64,000 nucleotides of DNA from Bog-473 sp963787485 (GCA_963787485.1 CAWBDF010000005.1:169349-233348), one strand, 5' to 3'; positions 8,233 through 16,919 are shown, counted from the first letter of the stretch. The notes: generated from the letters alone by a model not told the origin. Numbers and translations: made by a program.

Positions 8233-8424
8233 CTACAGGCTGCGGCCTCCGTCGACGAGGTGCTCGGCTCCGGTGATGGAGGACGACTCGTCCGAAGCGA
8301 GGAACAACACGAGGTTGGCCACCTTGGTCAAACCGCGCACCCCCCACTTGGACGCTCCGTAGGCGCCGCCACCGCCGAGATCCTTCACCACACGCCGGCC
8401 GTCCTCGTCGAGTACGTCGGTCAC
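8233..8424 (-). pseudogene. Short-chain dehydrogenase remnant with internal deletion
   Basis: The frame keeps the catalytic-helix motif AYGASKWGVRGLTK of classical SDR enzymes. This is joined almost directly to the family's C-terminal VLFLASDESSSITGAEHLVD segment. About 60 residues that normally separate these two blocks are missing, and the Rossmann N-terminus is absent. It is therefore the scar of a NAD(P)-dependent oxidoreductase gene. Its neighbour on the same strand is the lactonase-like gene, so the pair may once have been a small oxidoreductase/lactonase unit. Confidence 0.7.
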
Positions 8425-8472
8425 GGCCTCATGACGGACGCGCCCCGCAGGCGGCGATCATGCCCACGGCAA

Positions 8473-9312
8473 TCACGGCCAGCCGGCACCGGGCACCTCC
8501 ACCCTGAGCGACTCGATGCGACCCTGCGACTCACCTCGGGCGAGTCCCTCCATGGTGGTCTCGTTGACCATCAGGTAGAGGGTGTGTCGATCCGGTCCGC
8601 CGAGTGCGGGAGCGACGGCCCAGCGACCGGGCGTCTCGACGCAGTGGGTGATCTCGCCACCGTCGAGGACTCGAAGGAATTCTCCGCTGGTCAGGCCCCC
8701 CACCCAGACGGCACCCTGGGCGTCGAGGCACAGGCCGTCCGGCTGTCGATCAGGCCCGAGATCGGCAAAGACCCGCCGGTCCAAGAGGCTTCCATCGGGG
8801 CCGATGGAGTAGGAGAGCACCCGTCCGGTGAACGTCTCGCTGACACGCAACTCCGACCCGTCCGGCGTGATCGCCAAGCCGTTTGGCGTCAGCAGATCCG
8901 CCGCCACCGTCCGTGTGGGGCCCTCGGGGGTCACCAGGAGTATCTCGCCTTGGGGCGTCCCGTCCTGCCTGCCGGTGTAGAGGTCCACGTACGCCCGCCC
9001 GTCCGGGGCCACCACCATGTCGTTCAACGACCAGCCGCGGTCGCTGAAATCCTCGAGCACGCTCACCTGGCCGGCGTCCACCCGCTTCAGCGTCGGCTCG
9101 AGGAGGGTGCTGATCAACAAGGGTCCGCCGGGAAGCCATCCGAGCCCCGAGGGGTGTTCCGTCTCGACCTGGACCTCCACGTGTCCCTGGTCGTCGAGGG
9201 ACTTCACCGCGTTGCCGTGGACATCGGCGAACCACAAGCGCCCGTCGTGCCAACGGGGGCCCTCCCCGAAGACGATCCCCTCTGCGAGGACCGATGACCG
9301 CAGCGTCAGCAA
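8473..9312 (-). CDS. SMP-30/gluconolactonase-like beta-propeller hydrolase
   Basis: A six-bladed propeller of the SMP-30/lactone hydrolase family: EGPRWHDGRLWFADVHG (metal-ligand Glu near the start), HPSGLGWLPGG, LNDMVVAPDGRAYVD, TPNGLAITPDG (Asn ligand) and QPDGLCLDAQGAVWVG (Asp ligand). The family opens sugar or aromatic lactones in a divalent-metal-dependent way. I chose the TTG at 9312 because AGGAGG lies eight bases upstream and the family similarity begins just after it; a GTG at 9393 would add 27 residues without a good ribosome site. Substrate unknown. Confidence 0.82.
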   Translation of the reverse strand: MLTLRSSVLAEGIVFGEGPRWHDGRLWFADVHGNAVKSLDDQGHVEVQVETEHPSGLGWLPGGPLLISTLLEPTLKRVDAGQVSVLEDFSDRGWSLNDMVVAPDGRAYVDLYTGRQDGTPQGEILLVTPEGPTRTVAADLLTPNGLAITPDGSELRVSETFTGRVLSYSIGPDGSLLDRRVFADLGPDRQPDGLCLDAQGAVWVGGLTSGEFLRVLDGGEITHCVETPGRWAVAPALGGPDRHTLYLMVNETTMEGLARGESQGRIESLRVEVPGAGWP

Positions 9313-9442
9313 GAAATTGGCCTCCTGCTCCCCCAGCCGGTGGTGACGGATCCTAAGTGACGGCGGGAAACGGCGCGCCGGTTTCGGCTTCACACCGGAC
9401 GCTCAGCTGGGCCTCATTGAGACCGGAGAACGCTCAGCCACG

Positions 9443-10654
9443 ATGCCCTTCATGACAACCTTGGCCCCGCACAAGGCCGACGTGGCACCTCGACGCCTCC
9501 CCGTCGACGTCGAGATCGTCGTGCCCGTCTTCAACGAGGCCGCAGCGCTGGCCGAGCGCATCGCCGCGTTGCGGGGGTTCCTCGACACCTCGTTCCCGTT
9601 CACGACGCTGGTCACGATCGTCGACAACGCCAGCACCGACGCCACTTTTCAGGTCGCCGCGGGTCTCGCGGCGCGCATGGAGGGGGTGGCGGCCCTGCAC
9701 CTGCCGCGCAAGGGGCGCGGATATGCCTTGCGCGAAGCGTGGTCTACCACGACGGCCCGGGTGGTCGCCTACATGGACGTCGATCTGTCGACTTCGCTCG
9801 AGGCCTTGCTTCCGCTGGTGGCCCCGCTGCTGTCGGGGCACCGCGACGTGATGATCGGCTCGCGTCTGGCCGAAGGTGCGCGAGTCGTGCGGGGTCCCAA
9901 ACGTGAACTCATCTCGCGGGCCTACAACCTGTTGCTCAAGCTCACTCTCCGTGGGCGGTTCAGCGATGCCCAGTGCGGTTTCAAGGCCCTGCGGCGAGAC
10001 GCCGCTGAGCGCCTGCTGCCGTTCGTCGAGGACGACGCCTGGTTCTTCGACACCGAGTTGCTCGTCACCGCGGAGCGGATGGGGTTGCGCGTCGGTGAGG
10101 TGCCCGTGGACTGGGTCGACGACCCGGACTCCCGGGTCGACCTCGTCGCGACCGCGACCGCCGACTTACGCGGAGTCTGGAGGATGTTGGTCCATCGGCC
10201 CACTGGACTGCGCCGACTGCGGTCCGACGAGCTTGCCGCCGACCAGCTCATGCGCTTCGCCGGGGTCGGCGTCGTCTCGACCCTGGGCTACCTGTTCCTC
10301 TTCGTCGCCTGGCGACCGGTGCTGGGCGCCCTGTGGGCCAACGCCGTGGCTATGGCCATCGCGACGCTCTTCAACACAGCCGTGCACCGGGAGATCTCCC
10401 GGACAACCGATGGCCAGGCCCGCCATGGGCGCTTCTTCGTCGTGGCGACGGCGCTGTACTTGTGCAGCCTGGCGCTGACCACGTTCGGACTCCTCGTCGT
10501 CCAGTGGGTCGCCGGGGCAGGGCTCCTGGCGCAGTTGGCGGCGATCACCGTTGCCAATGCCGTCGCCGCGGTGATCCGGTTCGCCGTGTTGCGAGCCTGG
10601 ATCTTCCCTTCCCACGTCCGCCCGGGCGCCAGCGAGATGGAGGTGTCCCGGTGA
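9443..10654 (+). CDS. GT2 polyprenyl-phosphate glycosyltransferase fused to a GtrA-like membrane domain
   Basis: The N-terminal 240 residues are a family 2 glycosyltransferase (VEIVVPVFNEAAAL, IVDNASTDAT, MDVDLSTSLEALLP as the metal-binding Asp motif, SDAQCGFKALRRD). This resembles dolichol/polyprenol-phosphate sugar synthases. The C-terminal 140 residues are a four-helix GtrA-like domain (LMRFAGVGVVSTLGYL ... AVIRFAVLRAWIF) thought to help move lipid-linked sugars across the membrane. The stop overlaps the start of the next gene, a GT39-type transferase, so the pair plausibly makes and then uses a lipid-linked sugar. Start could be the ATG at 9443 or 9452. Confidence 0.87.
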   Translation: MPFMTTLAPHKADVAPRRLPVDVEIVVPVFNEAAALAERIAALRGFLDTSFPFTTLVTIVDNASTDATFQVAAGLAARMEGVAALHLPRKGRGYALREAWSTTTARVVAYMDVDLSTSLEALLPLVAPLLSGHRDVMIGSRLAEGARVVRGPKRELISRAYNLLLKLTLRGRFSDAQCGFKALRRDAAERLLPFVEDDAWFFDTELLVTAERMGLRVGEVPVDWVDDPDSRVDLVATATADLRGVWRMLVHRPTGLRRLRSDELAADQLMRFAGVGVVSTLGYLFLFVAWRPVLGALWANAVAMAIATLFNTAVHREISRTTDGQARHGRFFVVATALYLCSLALTTFGLLVVQWVAGAGLLAQLAAITVANAVAAVIRFAVLRAWIFPSHVRPGASEMEVSR

Positions 10655-12882
10655 CGGACCTCACGCCTGTCCACGGCGCTCCCCGGGCAGCCGAGGCGCC
10701 CGTCGCCGTGATCGACCCGCCGGTTCCTTCCGTCGAGCCGGCTCCCGCGGACGAGGACGTTCCCACCGGCCAGCCCGCGGCACTGGGCCGACTCGAGGTC
10801 CGCCCTCCCGGACCGCTGGCCCGGTTCTGGCGCGGCCGGGAGAGCGATGCGCCCTGGGTTCGTCCGGCGTTGTTAGGGCTGTTGGCGGCCACCGCGGTGT
10901 TGTACCTTTGGGACCTCGGCGCCAGCGGCTGGGCCAATTCCTTCTACTCCGCCGCCGCGCAGGCTGGATCGAAGAGTTGGAAGGCGTTCTTCTTCGGCTC
11001 ATCGGATTCTTCCAACTTCATCACCGTCGACAAGCCGCCATTGTTCCTCTGGCCGATGGAGATCTCGGCCCGTCTCTTCGGCGTGAACGCGTGGAGCATC
11101 CTGGCGCCCCAGGCCCTCGAGGGCGTGGCCACCGTGGGCCTGGTCTACCTCTCCGTTCGCCGTTGGTTCAGTGCACAGGCGGCCCTCCTCTCCGGCACCG
11201 TGGTGGCGCTCACCCCAGTCGCCGCGTTGATGTTCCGCTTCAACAACCCCGATGCCATGTTGGCCCTGCTGCTCACCGGCGCGACCTATGCCACCATGCG
11301 CGCCCTCGAGCGGGCCCAGACCAAGTGGCTGGTGCTCGCCGGCTCGCTGGTCGGACTCGGCTTCATCACCAAAATGATGCAAGCGTTCCTGCTCCTCCCG
11401 GTCATGGCCGTGGTGTACCTGCTGGCCGCGCCCACCGGTTGGTGGCGCCGGGTCCGGCAGTTGGTCGCCATGGGAGCGTCCGTGCTGGCGGCAGCCGGCT
11501 GGTGGGTGGCCATCGTCGCCCTCACGCCGGCCGCGGATCGGCCCTATGTCGGAGGGTCGCAGAACAACAGCATCCTCAACCTCATCTTCGGGTACAACGG
11601 CTTCGGGCGGATCACCGGTAACGAGACCGGCAGCGTCGGCGGCGGTCGCGTGGCGGGCAGCATGTGGGGCCCAACGGGTGTGACCCGGCTTTTCAACACG
11701 GAGTTCGGGAACATGATGTCCTGGTTGTTGCCCGGTGCCCTCGTCATGGGGGCGGTCGTGCTGGTGCTCACGCTCCGCGCCCCGCGCACCGACCGCGAAC
11801 GGGCCGGTGTCCTTCTCTGGGGCGGATCCCTGGTCTGCACCGGACTCGTGATCAGCCTGGCCCAGGGGATCATCCATCCCTACTACACCGTGGCCCTGGC
11901 ACCGCCCCTCGGAGCTCTGGTCGGCATCACCACCATCGGCCTGTGGCAGCGCCGCGGGTCGTGGGCGGGTCGGATGGGGCTCGCCGCAGGCTTGGGCGCC
12001 ACCGCCGCGTGGAGTGTCGTCCTCCTGGGCCGCACGCCGGAGTGGTTCCCCGCGCTCCGTCCTTTCGTGGCCGTCGCCGGCTTCGTTGGGGTGGTCGCCA
12101 TTCTGGCGCTCCCGGTCATGGGCCGGGCGTCGAAGGCGGTCGGCGTATTGGTGGCTGCGCTCGGTCTGAGCGCGGCGCTCGCGGCGCCGTTGTTCTCGAC
12201 GGTGGCCACCGCGGCCACTCCCCACAGTGGGGCGATCCCTTCGGTGACCCCGAGCGCGGGTGGTGGGTTCGGGGGCGGCCCAGGTGGTCCGGGAGGCTTT
12301 CGGGGAGGTGGTTTCCGCCGCGCCTTCGGTGGCAGGTTCCCCGGGGCCGGGGCCCCCGGCGCCGGATTCCCCGGTGGTGGATTCCCAGGTGGCACGTTCC
12401 CCGGAGGCGCGGGGACCGGCGCAGGTGCATTCGGAGGGTTCCCGGGAGGTGCACAAGGCGGGTTGGGGAGAAGCGGGCGGACCGGCGGCCCCGGCGGTGG
12501 CGGTGGATTCTTGAACTCCAGCAGGTCCAACCCTGCGCTGACCAGGCTCCTGCAGACCGGCGCAAGTCGGTACACCTGGGTCGCGGCGACGGTCAACTCC
12601 AACAACGCGGCCGGCTACCAGCTGGCCAGTGGCGAGCCGGTGATGGCCATCGGAGGGTTCAACGGCACGGACCCGGCGCCGACCTTGGCCCAATTCGAAA
12701 AGGACGTGGCCGAGGGAAGGATCCACTACTTCATCGCCGGCGGCGGCGGCCTGGGAGCTGGCGCTGGCCAGAGTGGTTCCGGTGATTCCTCGGAGATCAC
12801 GTCGTGGGTGCAGTCGCATTTCACGAGCGAGACCGTGGGCGGCGCCACCGTCTACGACCTTGCGTCGGGCCGCTTGGCGTGA
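10651..12882 (+). CDS. GT39/ArnT-like membrane glycosyltransferase with Gly-rich insert
   Basis: A 743-residue polytopic protein in the ArnT/PMT superfamily, whose members transfer sugars from polyprenyl phosphate to an acceptor outside the membrane. Visible family features are the extracytoplasmic acidic loop (WANSFYSAAAQ ... FITVDKPPLFLWP), FRFNNPDAMLALLL, GFITKMMQAFLLLP and IIHPYYTVALAPPLGAL. About residues 530-620 form a low-complexity Gly/Pro/Phe/Ala tract (GGGFGGGPGGPGG type) before a soluble C-terminal domain ending ATVYDLASGRLA. The GTG start overlaps the upstream stop (GTGA), so it is translated with the GT2-GtrA gene. Confidence 0.85.
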   Translation: MTDLTPVHGAPRAAEAPVAVIDPPVPSVEPAPADEDVPTGQPAALGRLEVRPPGPLARFWRGRESDAPWVRPALLGLLAATAVLYLWDLGASGWANSFYSAAAQAGSKSWKAFFFGSSDSSNFITVDKPPLFLWPMEISARLFGVNAWSILAPQALEGVATVGLVYLSVRRWFSAQAALLSGTVVALTPVAALMFRFNNPDAMLALLLTGATYATMRALERAQTKWLVLAGSLVGLGFITKMMQAFLLLPVMAVVYLLAAPTGWWRRVRQLVAMGASVLAAAGWWVAIVALTPAADRPYVGGSQNNSILNLIFGYNGFGRITGNETGSVGGGRVAGSMWGPTGVTRLFNTEFGNMMSWLLPGALVMGAVVLVLTLRAPRTDRERAGVLLWGGSLVCTGLVISLAQGIIHPYYTVALAPPLGALVGITTIGLWQRRGSWAGRMGLAAGLGATAAWSVVLLGRTPEWFPALRPFVAVAGFVGVVAILALPVMGRASKAVGVLVAALGLSAALAAPLFSTVATAATPHSGAIPSVTPSAGGGFGGGPGGPGGFRGGGFRRAFGGRFPGAGAPGAGFPGGGFPGGTFPGGAGTGAGAFGGFPGGAQGGLGRSGRTGGPGGGGGFLNSSRSNPALTRLLQTGASRYTWVAATVNSNNAAGYQLASGEPVMAIGGFNGTDPAPTLAQFEKDVAEGRIHYFIAGGGGLGAGAGQSGSGDSSEITSWVQSHFTSETVGGATVYDLASGRLA

Positions 12883-12901
12883 GCCGACGACGATCCCTGG
12901 T

Positions 12902-13405
12902 TCAGCCGAGCAAGGCGCGGTACTGAGCCAGGGTCGCCGCGTCGAAGGCCACGAAACGGACGAGGTCGACGCTGGTGGTGGCGGCGGCCCGGACCGCTTC
13001 CACGGCGACGCCCGCGGCCTCGTCGGACGGGTAGCCGTACACGCCGGTCGAGATGGCGGGAAACGCGACCGAGCGCGCCCCGACGACATCCGCTGCAGCC
13101 AGGGCGCTGGCGTAGCACGCCGCGAGCGTCTCTCTCTCACCGGCGGTGCCGCCTCGCCACACCGGTCCGACCGTGTGGATGATGAAGCGGGCCGGCAGAG
13201 CAAATCCCTCGGTCACCACGGAGTGCCCGGGTGGGCAGCTCCCGATGGCCCGGCACGCCGCCTGAAGACGTTCCGCTCCCGCTGCCCGGTGAATGGCGCC
13301 GTCCACTCCGCCGCCGCCGCGCAGGGCGCGGTTGGCCGCGTTGACGACCGCGTCGACCGGCTGAGTCGTGATGTCGCCCCGCAGCAGCTCGAGCCTGAGC
13401 GACAC
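12902..13405 (-). CDS. Macrodomain protein (ADP-ribose / O-acetyl-ADP-ribose hydrolase type)
   Basis: A single 167-residue macrodomain. It shows LRGDITTQPVDAVVNAANRA, GGGGVDGAIHRAAG (ADP-ribose loop), VVTEGFALPARFIIHTVGP and AFPAISTGVYGYP. These match the YmdB/MacroD class that removes acetyl or ADP-ribosyl groups. The GTG at 13405 is seven bases after the stop of the secreted protein upstream on this strand, giving a probable three-gene unit. No helper domain or zinc insert is present. Confidence 0.9.
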   Translation of the reverse strand: MSLRLELLRGDITTQPVDAVVNAANRALRGGGGVDGAIHRAAGAERLQAACRAIGSCPPGHSVVTEGFALPARFIIHTVGPVWRGGTAGERETLAACYASALAAADVVGARSVAFPAISTGVYGYPSDEAAGVAVEAVRAAATTSVDLVRFVAFDAATLAQYRALLG

Positions 13406-13412
13406 TCGCGGG

Positions 13413-14204
13413 CTATCCAGTCGCGGTCGAGCCACCCGACTGTCCGGAGGGCGCCAGGGAGAGCAGCGACACGGTATGGGCAGGCTTCTGCTGGCTGACG
13501 ACCTCGCCCCAATTGGAGAAGTCCACCGTGCCATGGAGGCTCGATCCCCGGTGGCCGGGGTTGGTGACCTCTGCGAGGGGGAGTGGTCGGCCTTGGCTGG
13601 GGACGTAGAGCACCGTCGGCACCTTGGTGCCGTCGGAATTGGTCACGGACCCCTCAATGGCCAGGGCATGCTGCCCTGCCAACACGCTCGGGCTGCCGTA
13701 CCGGTAGGGCCCGTTCATGGTGATCTCGCGCGACACCTGCGAGTCGAGGAGGCCGTTGACGAGCTGGCCCAGCCCTTTGTCGGAGGTCGGGAAGGAGAGC
13801 CACTTGTTGGCAGCCTTCGACGATTGGGTCGTGCCGAGGCCGATCAGACGGTGCAGGGCGGTGGCGTCGCCGTTGAGGTAGCCGGTGGATCCGATCACCA
13901 GGACCGTCATGTGCGCCGTGAGCGCAGGGCTGACGAAGGAGAGTCGCTCCGTGCCCGTCGTGGTTCCTGTATCGCCCTCGGCCTGGACCGACATGGTTCC
14001 CTGAGTGGCGGACGAAGAGAAGTGCACACCCAGCTTTCCGACCAGCTTCTCTGCGTTCTGGTACTCCGCCTGGGCGGTAATCGTGGCCCCGGCCGGAGCG
14101 GCGCGCCCGATGACGCCCACAGCGACGACCACGAGCGAGGACCCCGCCAGCGCCATGGTCGTGGTGAGCGCGGCGAAGGAGTGACGTATGGCGGGTCGCT
14201 TCAC
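13413..14204 (-). CDS. Secreted protein of unknown function, paralogue 1
   Basis: A 263-residue protein with a Sec signal peptide (hydrophobic core ALTTTMALAGSSLVVVAVGV, then a small-residue region ending AGA). The mature part resembles the lipoprotein LppX/LprG-like bag fold in pattern: HFSSSATQGTMSVQAEGD, VIGSTGYLNGDATALHRLIG and LVNGLLDSQVSREITMNG. It lacks a lipobox Cys, so it should be released or held otherwise. The GTG start overlaps the stop of paralogue 2 by four bases. The two share the order YLNG/YLYG, TALHRLIGL/GLQNLAGLSP, W(L/I)(S/E)F and FS(N/H)WGE, showing tandem duplication. Function unknown. Confidence 0.72.
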   Translation of the reverse strand: MKRPAIRHSFAALTTTMALAGSSLVVVAVGVIGRAAPAGATITAQAEYQNAEKLVGKLGVHFSSSATQGTMSVQAEGDTGTTTGTERLSFVSPALTAHMTVLVIGSTGYLNGDATALHRLIGLGTTQSSKAANKWLSFPTSDKGLGQLVNGLLDSQVSREITMNGPYRYGSPSVLAGQHALAIEGSVTNSDGTKVPTVLYVPSQGRPLPLAEVTNPGHRGSSLHGTVDFSNWGEVVSQQKPAHTVSLLSLAPSGQSGGSTATG

Positions 14205-14932
14205 GTCGAGCTCACCGGGCCGACGGTGATGGTCGCCTGCGGAGCCTGGGGTCGCACCCTCTCGCCCCAATGGGAGAAGGCGATGTGCACCCCGGAGATC
14301 CGTTGCCCCTTGTTGTTCACCGAGTCCTCCTCCACGGGGACGTGCGCTCCTGTGGCCCGCACGTAGAGCACGACGCGGACGTTCCGCCGGTCCAGCGTCT
14401 GGAGTCCCTGGACCGCGTCGACGGTCAGGCCGTCCACCGTACCGGGGTGGACCTTGGTGATCTGCCCGGAGAGCGCGAGCTCCTTGACCAGATCCGCCGA
14501 ACGGACGCCCACGACGACGGAGGCAAACGCCCCGTTCGTCGTGGCGAATTCAATCCACTGCCCCGCGGAGGCCGATGCCTGAGTGGGACTGAGCCCCGCC
14601 AGGTTCTGGAGTCCGTTGGCGTTGCCGTACAGGTAGGAGATACCGCCGATGACACGGATGGAGATGCTGCCCGCTCCCAGGGTCACCGTCTGCGTGCCCG
14701 AGGCAGGGCCGGCATCTCCCGTCAGCGTGAGGACGCTGGTGGAGCCCAGGAGCTTTGACGACGAGCTGTAGTGGACGGACCACGCACGGGTGCTGGCCAC
14801 GGCCTCCCGGTAGAGCGTCGGCGCTCCTGTGGTCCCGGACCTCGCCGTGGCGGCCACCGCGGAAAGCGCAGGTGCTCCGGCCAGCGCGCCAGCCACCACC
14901 AGGGTGGCCGTCAGCTTCGTTCCCAGCGCCAC
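14201..14932 (-). CDS. Secreted protein of unknown function, paralogue 2
   Basis: A 243-residue secreted protein with signal peptide core TLVVAGALAGAPALSAVAA. Its mature region follows the same plan as the neighbour at 13413-14204: HYSSSSKLLGSTSVLTLTGD, VIGGISYLYGNANGLQNLAG, QWIEFATTNGAFASVV, VKELALSGQITK and IAFSHWGERV. The GTG at 14932 has AGGAGG about ten bases upstream; longer frames enter the recA promoter region and are rejected. It heads the three-gene minus-strand unit that ends with the macrodomain gene and is divergent from recA. Confidence 0.72.
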   Translation of the reverse strand: MALGTKLTATLVVAGALAGAPALSAVAATARSGTTGAPTLYREAVASTRAWSVHYSSSSKLLGSTSVLTLTGDAGPASGTQTVTLGAGSISIRVIGGISYLYGNANGLQNLAGLSPTQASASAGQWIEFATTNGAFASVVVGVRSADLVKELALSGQITKVHPGTVDGLTVDAVQGLQTLDRRNVRVVLYVRATGAHVPVEEDSVNNKGQRISGVHIAFSHWGERVRPQAPQATITVGPVSST

Positions 14933-15135
14933 CGACGAGGTGCCTCCTGTCCCGGTCCGGTCCCGGGACCTTTCCCGGTGTGGGCAGGCCAGCTTCGCGC
15001 GCAGTGGCGGCGTGCGAACGTCGGCAGGTGCGACGTCGGGACGAGGCCGTCGAAACCAGCGTCGAGGACGTACCCGGGCGGATGGGGGCGACCGTTCCCC
15101 AGTGACCCAGTGAACGCGACGGGATCCGCGTACGA

Positions 15136-15149
15136 CGAACACACGTTCG
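15136..15149. promoter_or_regulatory. LexA (SOS) box upstream of recA
   Basis: CGAACACACGTTCG is a perfect match to the GAAC-N4-GTTC core bound by LexA in mycobacteria and other Gram-positive bacteria. It lies 83 bases before the recA start. It implies DNA-damage induction of recA. The divergent secreted-protein unit starts about 200 bases away and could be affected too. Confidence 0.85.
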
Positions 15150-15231
15150 GTAGTCTGCCCAACATGGCGCGGGGTGGTCCGTCACACCCCCGCCGTAGGG
15201 TCGCAGAGCACACCAAGAGGGAGAGAGGGAG

Positions 15232-16290
15232 ATGGCTGAAGCAGAGCGAGAGAAGGCGCTGGATGCCGCGCTGGGGCAGATCGAGAAGCAGTTCGGCAAG
15301 GGCTCCATCATGCGCATGGGCGACAACGTCGGGATGAACATCGAATCCATTTCCACCGGTGCGCTCTCCCTCGACCTGGCGCTGGGGATCGGCGGCCTGC
15401 CCCGAGGGCGCGTCGTCGAGATCTACGGGCCCGAGTCCTCGGGCAAGTCCACCCTGGCCATGCACGTGGTGGCCGAGGCCCAGCGCAACGGGGGCATCTG
15501 CGCCTACATCGACGCCGAGCACGCCATGGACCCTGTCTACGCACGGGCCATCGGTGTCAACGTCGACGATCTCCTCATCTCACAGCCCGACACCGGGGAG
15601 CAGGCGCTCGAGATCGCCGACATGCTGATCCGCTCCGGCGCGCTCGACATCCTCGTGATCGACTCGGTGGCGGCATTGACGCCGCGGGCCGAAATCGAGG
15701 GGGAGATGGGTGACGCCCACGTCGGCCTTCAGGCCCGCCTCATGTCCCAGGCACTGCGCAAGCTGACCGGGACGCTTTCGAAGTCCAGCACCATCGCCGT
15801 CTTCATCAACCAGCTGCGGGAGAAGATCGGCGTCATGTTCGGCTCGCCCGAGACGACCCCCGGCGGACGGGCATTGAAGTTCTATTCGTCGGTACGACTC
15901 GACATCCGCCGGATCGAGGCCATCAAGGACGGGACCGACGTGGTCGGCAACCGGACTCGGGTCAAGGTGGTCAAGAACAAGTGCTCGGCGCCCTTCAAGC
16001 AGGCCGAATTCGACATCATGTACGGCAAGGGGATCAGCCGGGAAGGCTCGTTGCTCGACGTCGCAATCGAGCTGGGCTTCGTCAAGAAGTCGGGGGCCTG
16101 GTTCACCTACGAAGGGGAACAGCTGGGCCAGGGCCGGGAGAACGTCAAGACCTTCCTCTCCGAGAACCCACAGCTCATGGCCGAGATCGACGACCGGGTG
16201 CGAGACTGCCTCAAGCCCAAGGATGTCGTCGAGGACACGCTCGAGGGCGTCATGGACTCCGACGACCTCCCCATCACCTTGGACTCGTAG
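15232..16290 (+). CDS. recA: Recombinase A
   Basis: A 352-residue RecA, full length. Walker A is GPESSGKSTLAMH, Walker B is LDILVIDSVAALTP. The DNA-binding loops are present (EIEGEMGDAHVGLQAR for L1; FINQLREKIGVMFGSPETTP for L2), as is the C-terminal domain (GISREGSLLDVAIELGFVKK). No intein is inserted. The ATG at 15232 follows GAGGGAGAGAGGGAG. RecA polymerises on single-stranded DNA, promotes strand exchange and triggers LexA self-cleavage; a LexA box sits upstream. No recX gene follows, unlike many actinobacteria. Confidence 0.98.
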   Translation: MAEAEREKALDAALGQIEKQFGKGSIMRMGDNVGMNIESISTGALSLDLALGIGGLPRGRVVEIYGPESSGKSTLAMHVVAEAQRNGGICAYIDAEHAMDPVYARAIGVNVDDLLISQPDTGEQALEIADMLIRSGALDILVIDSVAALTPRAEIEGEMGDAHVGLQARLMSQALRKLTGTLSKSSTIAVFINQLREKIGVMFGSPETTPGGRALKFYSSVRLDIRRIEAIKDGTDVVGNRTRVKVVKNKCSAPFKQAEFDIMYGKGISREGSLLDVAIELGFVKKSGAWFTYEGEQLGQGRENVKTFLSENPQLMAEIDDRVRDCLKPKDVVEDTLEGVMDSDDLPITLDS

Positions 16291-16470
16291 CGCAACGCAG
16301 CGCCACTCACCGGCGCTCGCGGAACACCCTGCGCCATAACCGAACCGGGCACTTCGGTGGCAGGGAAGGGCCCTTGATCCTGTCGTCGTCTTCGGAGATC
16401 CGATCTTCGACGCGGCGACGGATCAGGGTATCCACGTGCTTTGCAGGGCGACACTCGTGACAGACTGATC

Positions 16471-16485
16471 GGGTCAACCTGACCC
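16471..16485. promoter_or_regulatory. Short inverted repeat before the VOC gene
   Basis: GGGTCA-ACC-TGACCC is a perfect 6-bp inverted repeat ending 19 bases before the start of the VOC gene. It could be a repressor site or an RNA hairpin near the ribosome site; nothing distinguishes these. Confidence 0.3.
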
Positions 16486-16504
16486 CCGACATGAGGAGCG
16501 AATC

Positions 16505-16861
16505 ATGAGCGACGCTTCCACCGAGGGAATCAAGACCGTGTTGGTTCCCGTGTCTGATGTGGGCGATAGCAAGGCGGTGTACGCCGCGTTACTCGGCGTG
16601 GAGCCCCAGGTGGATGCCGACTACTACGTCGGCTTCGATGCTGCCGGACAGCACATCGGGCTGGTGCCGAGCGGTGGACCGCAGGCCATGACGTCGCCGG
16701 TGACGTACTGGCACGTGTCGGACCTGGAAGCGAAGCTGGCCGAGGTGACCGCGGCGGGTGGCACCGTGAAGGAGCAGCCGCGCGACGTCGGTGGTGGCCG
16801 CCTGGTGGCCACGTTCACCGATCTTGACGGGAACGTCCTCGGTCTGCTCCAGGATCCTTGA
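16505..16861 (+). CDS. VOC-superfamily (glyoxalase/bleomycin-resistance-like) protein
   Basis: A 118-residue vicinal-oxygen-chelate fold protein: TVLVPVSDVGDSKAVYAALLG, YYVGFDAAGQHIGLVP, YWHVSDLEAKLAEVTAAGG and VATFTDLDGNVLGLLQ. Members bind a metal or a hydrophobic ligand; the metal positions are not clearly conserved here, so enzymatic activity is uncertain. The ATG follows GAGGAG at a normal distance. It stands alone downstream of recA with an inverted repeat in its leader. Confidence 0.85.
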   Translation: MSDASTEGIKTVLVPVSDVGDSKAVYAALLGVEPQVDADYYVGFDAAGQHIGLVPSGGPQAMTSPVTYWHVSDLEAKLAEVTAAGGTVKEQPRDVGGGRLVATFTDLDGNVLGLLQDP

Positions 16862-16919
16862 GGAGGAGCCGTGTTCCGGCCCTCCTCTCGGCCAACAATC
16901 CCGACCGAAGGAGCCCGGA

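Noticed and set aside
12250..12510. Dense GGN repeats as a possible structural DNA or RNA element
   Set aside because: They are in frame as the Gly-rich tract of the GT39 protein; no extra structure needs to be assumed.
10999..13203. 734-codon minus-strand frame opposite the GT39 gene
   Set aside because: Long antisense frames are expected opposite GC-rich genes; this one runs through the Gly-rich tract and the macrodomain gene without protein-like features.
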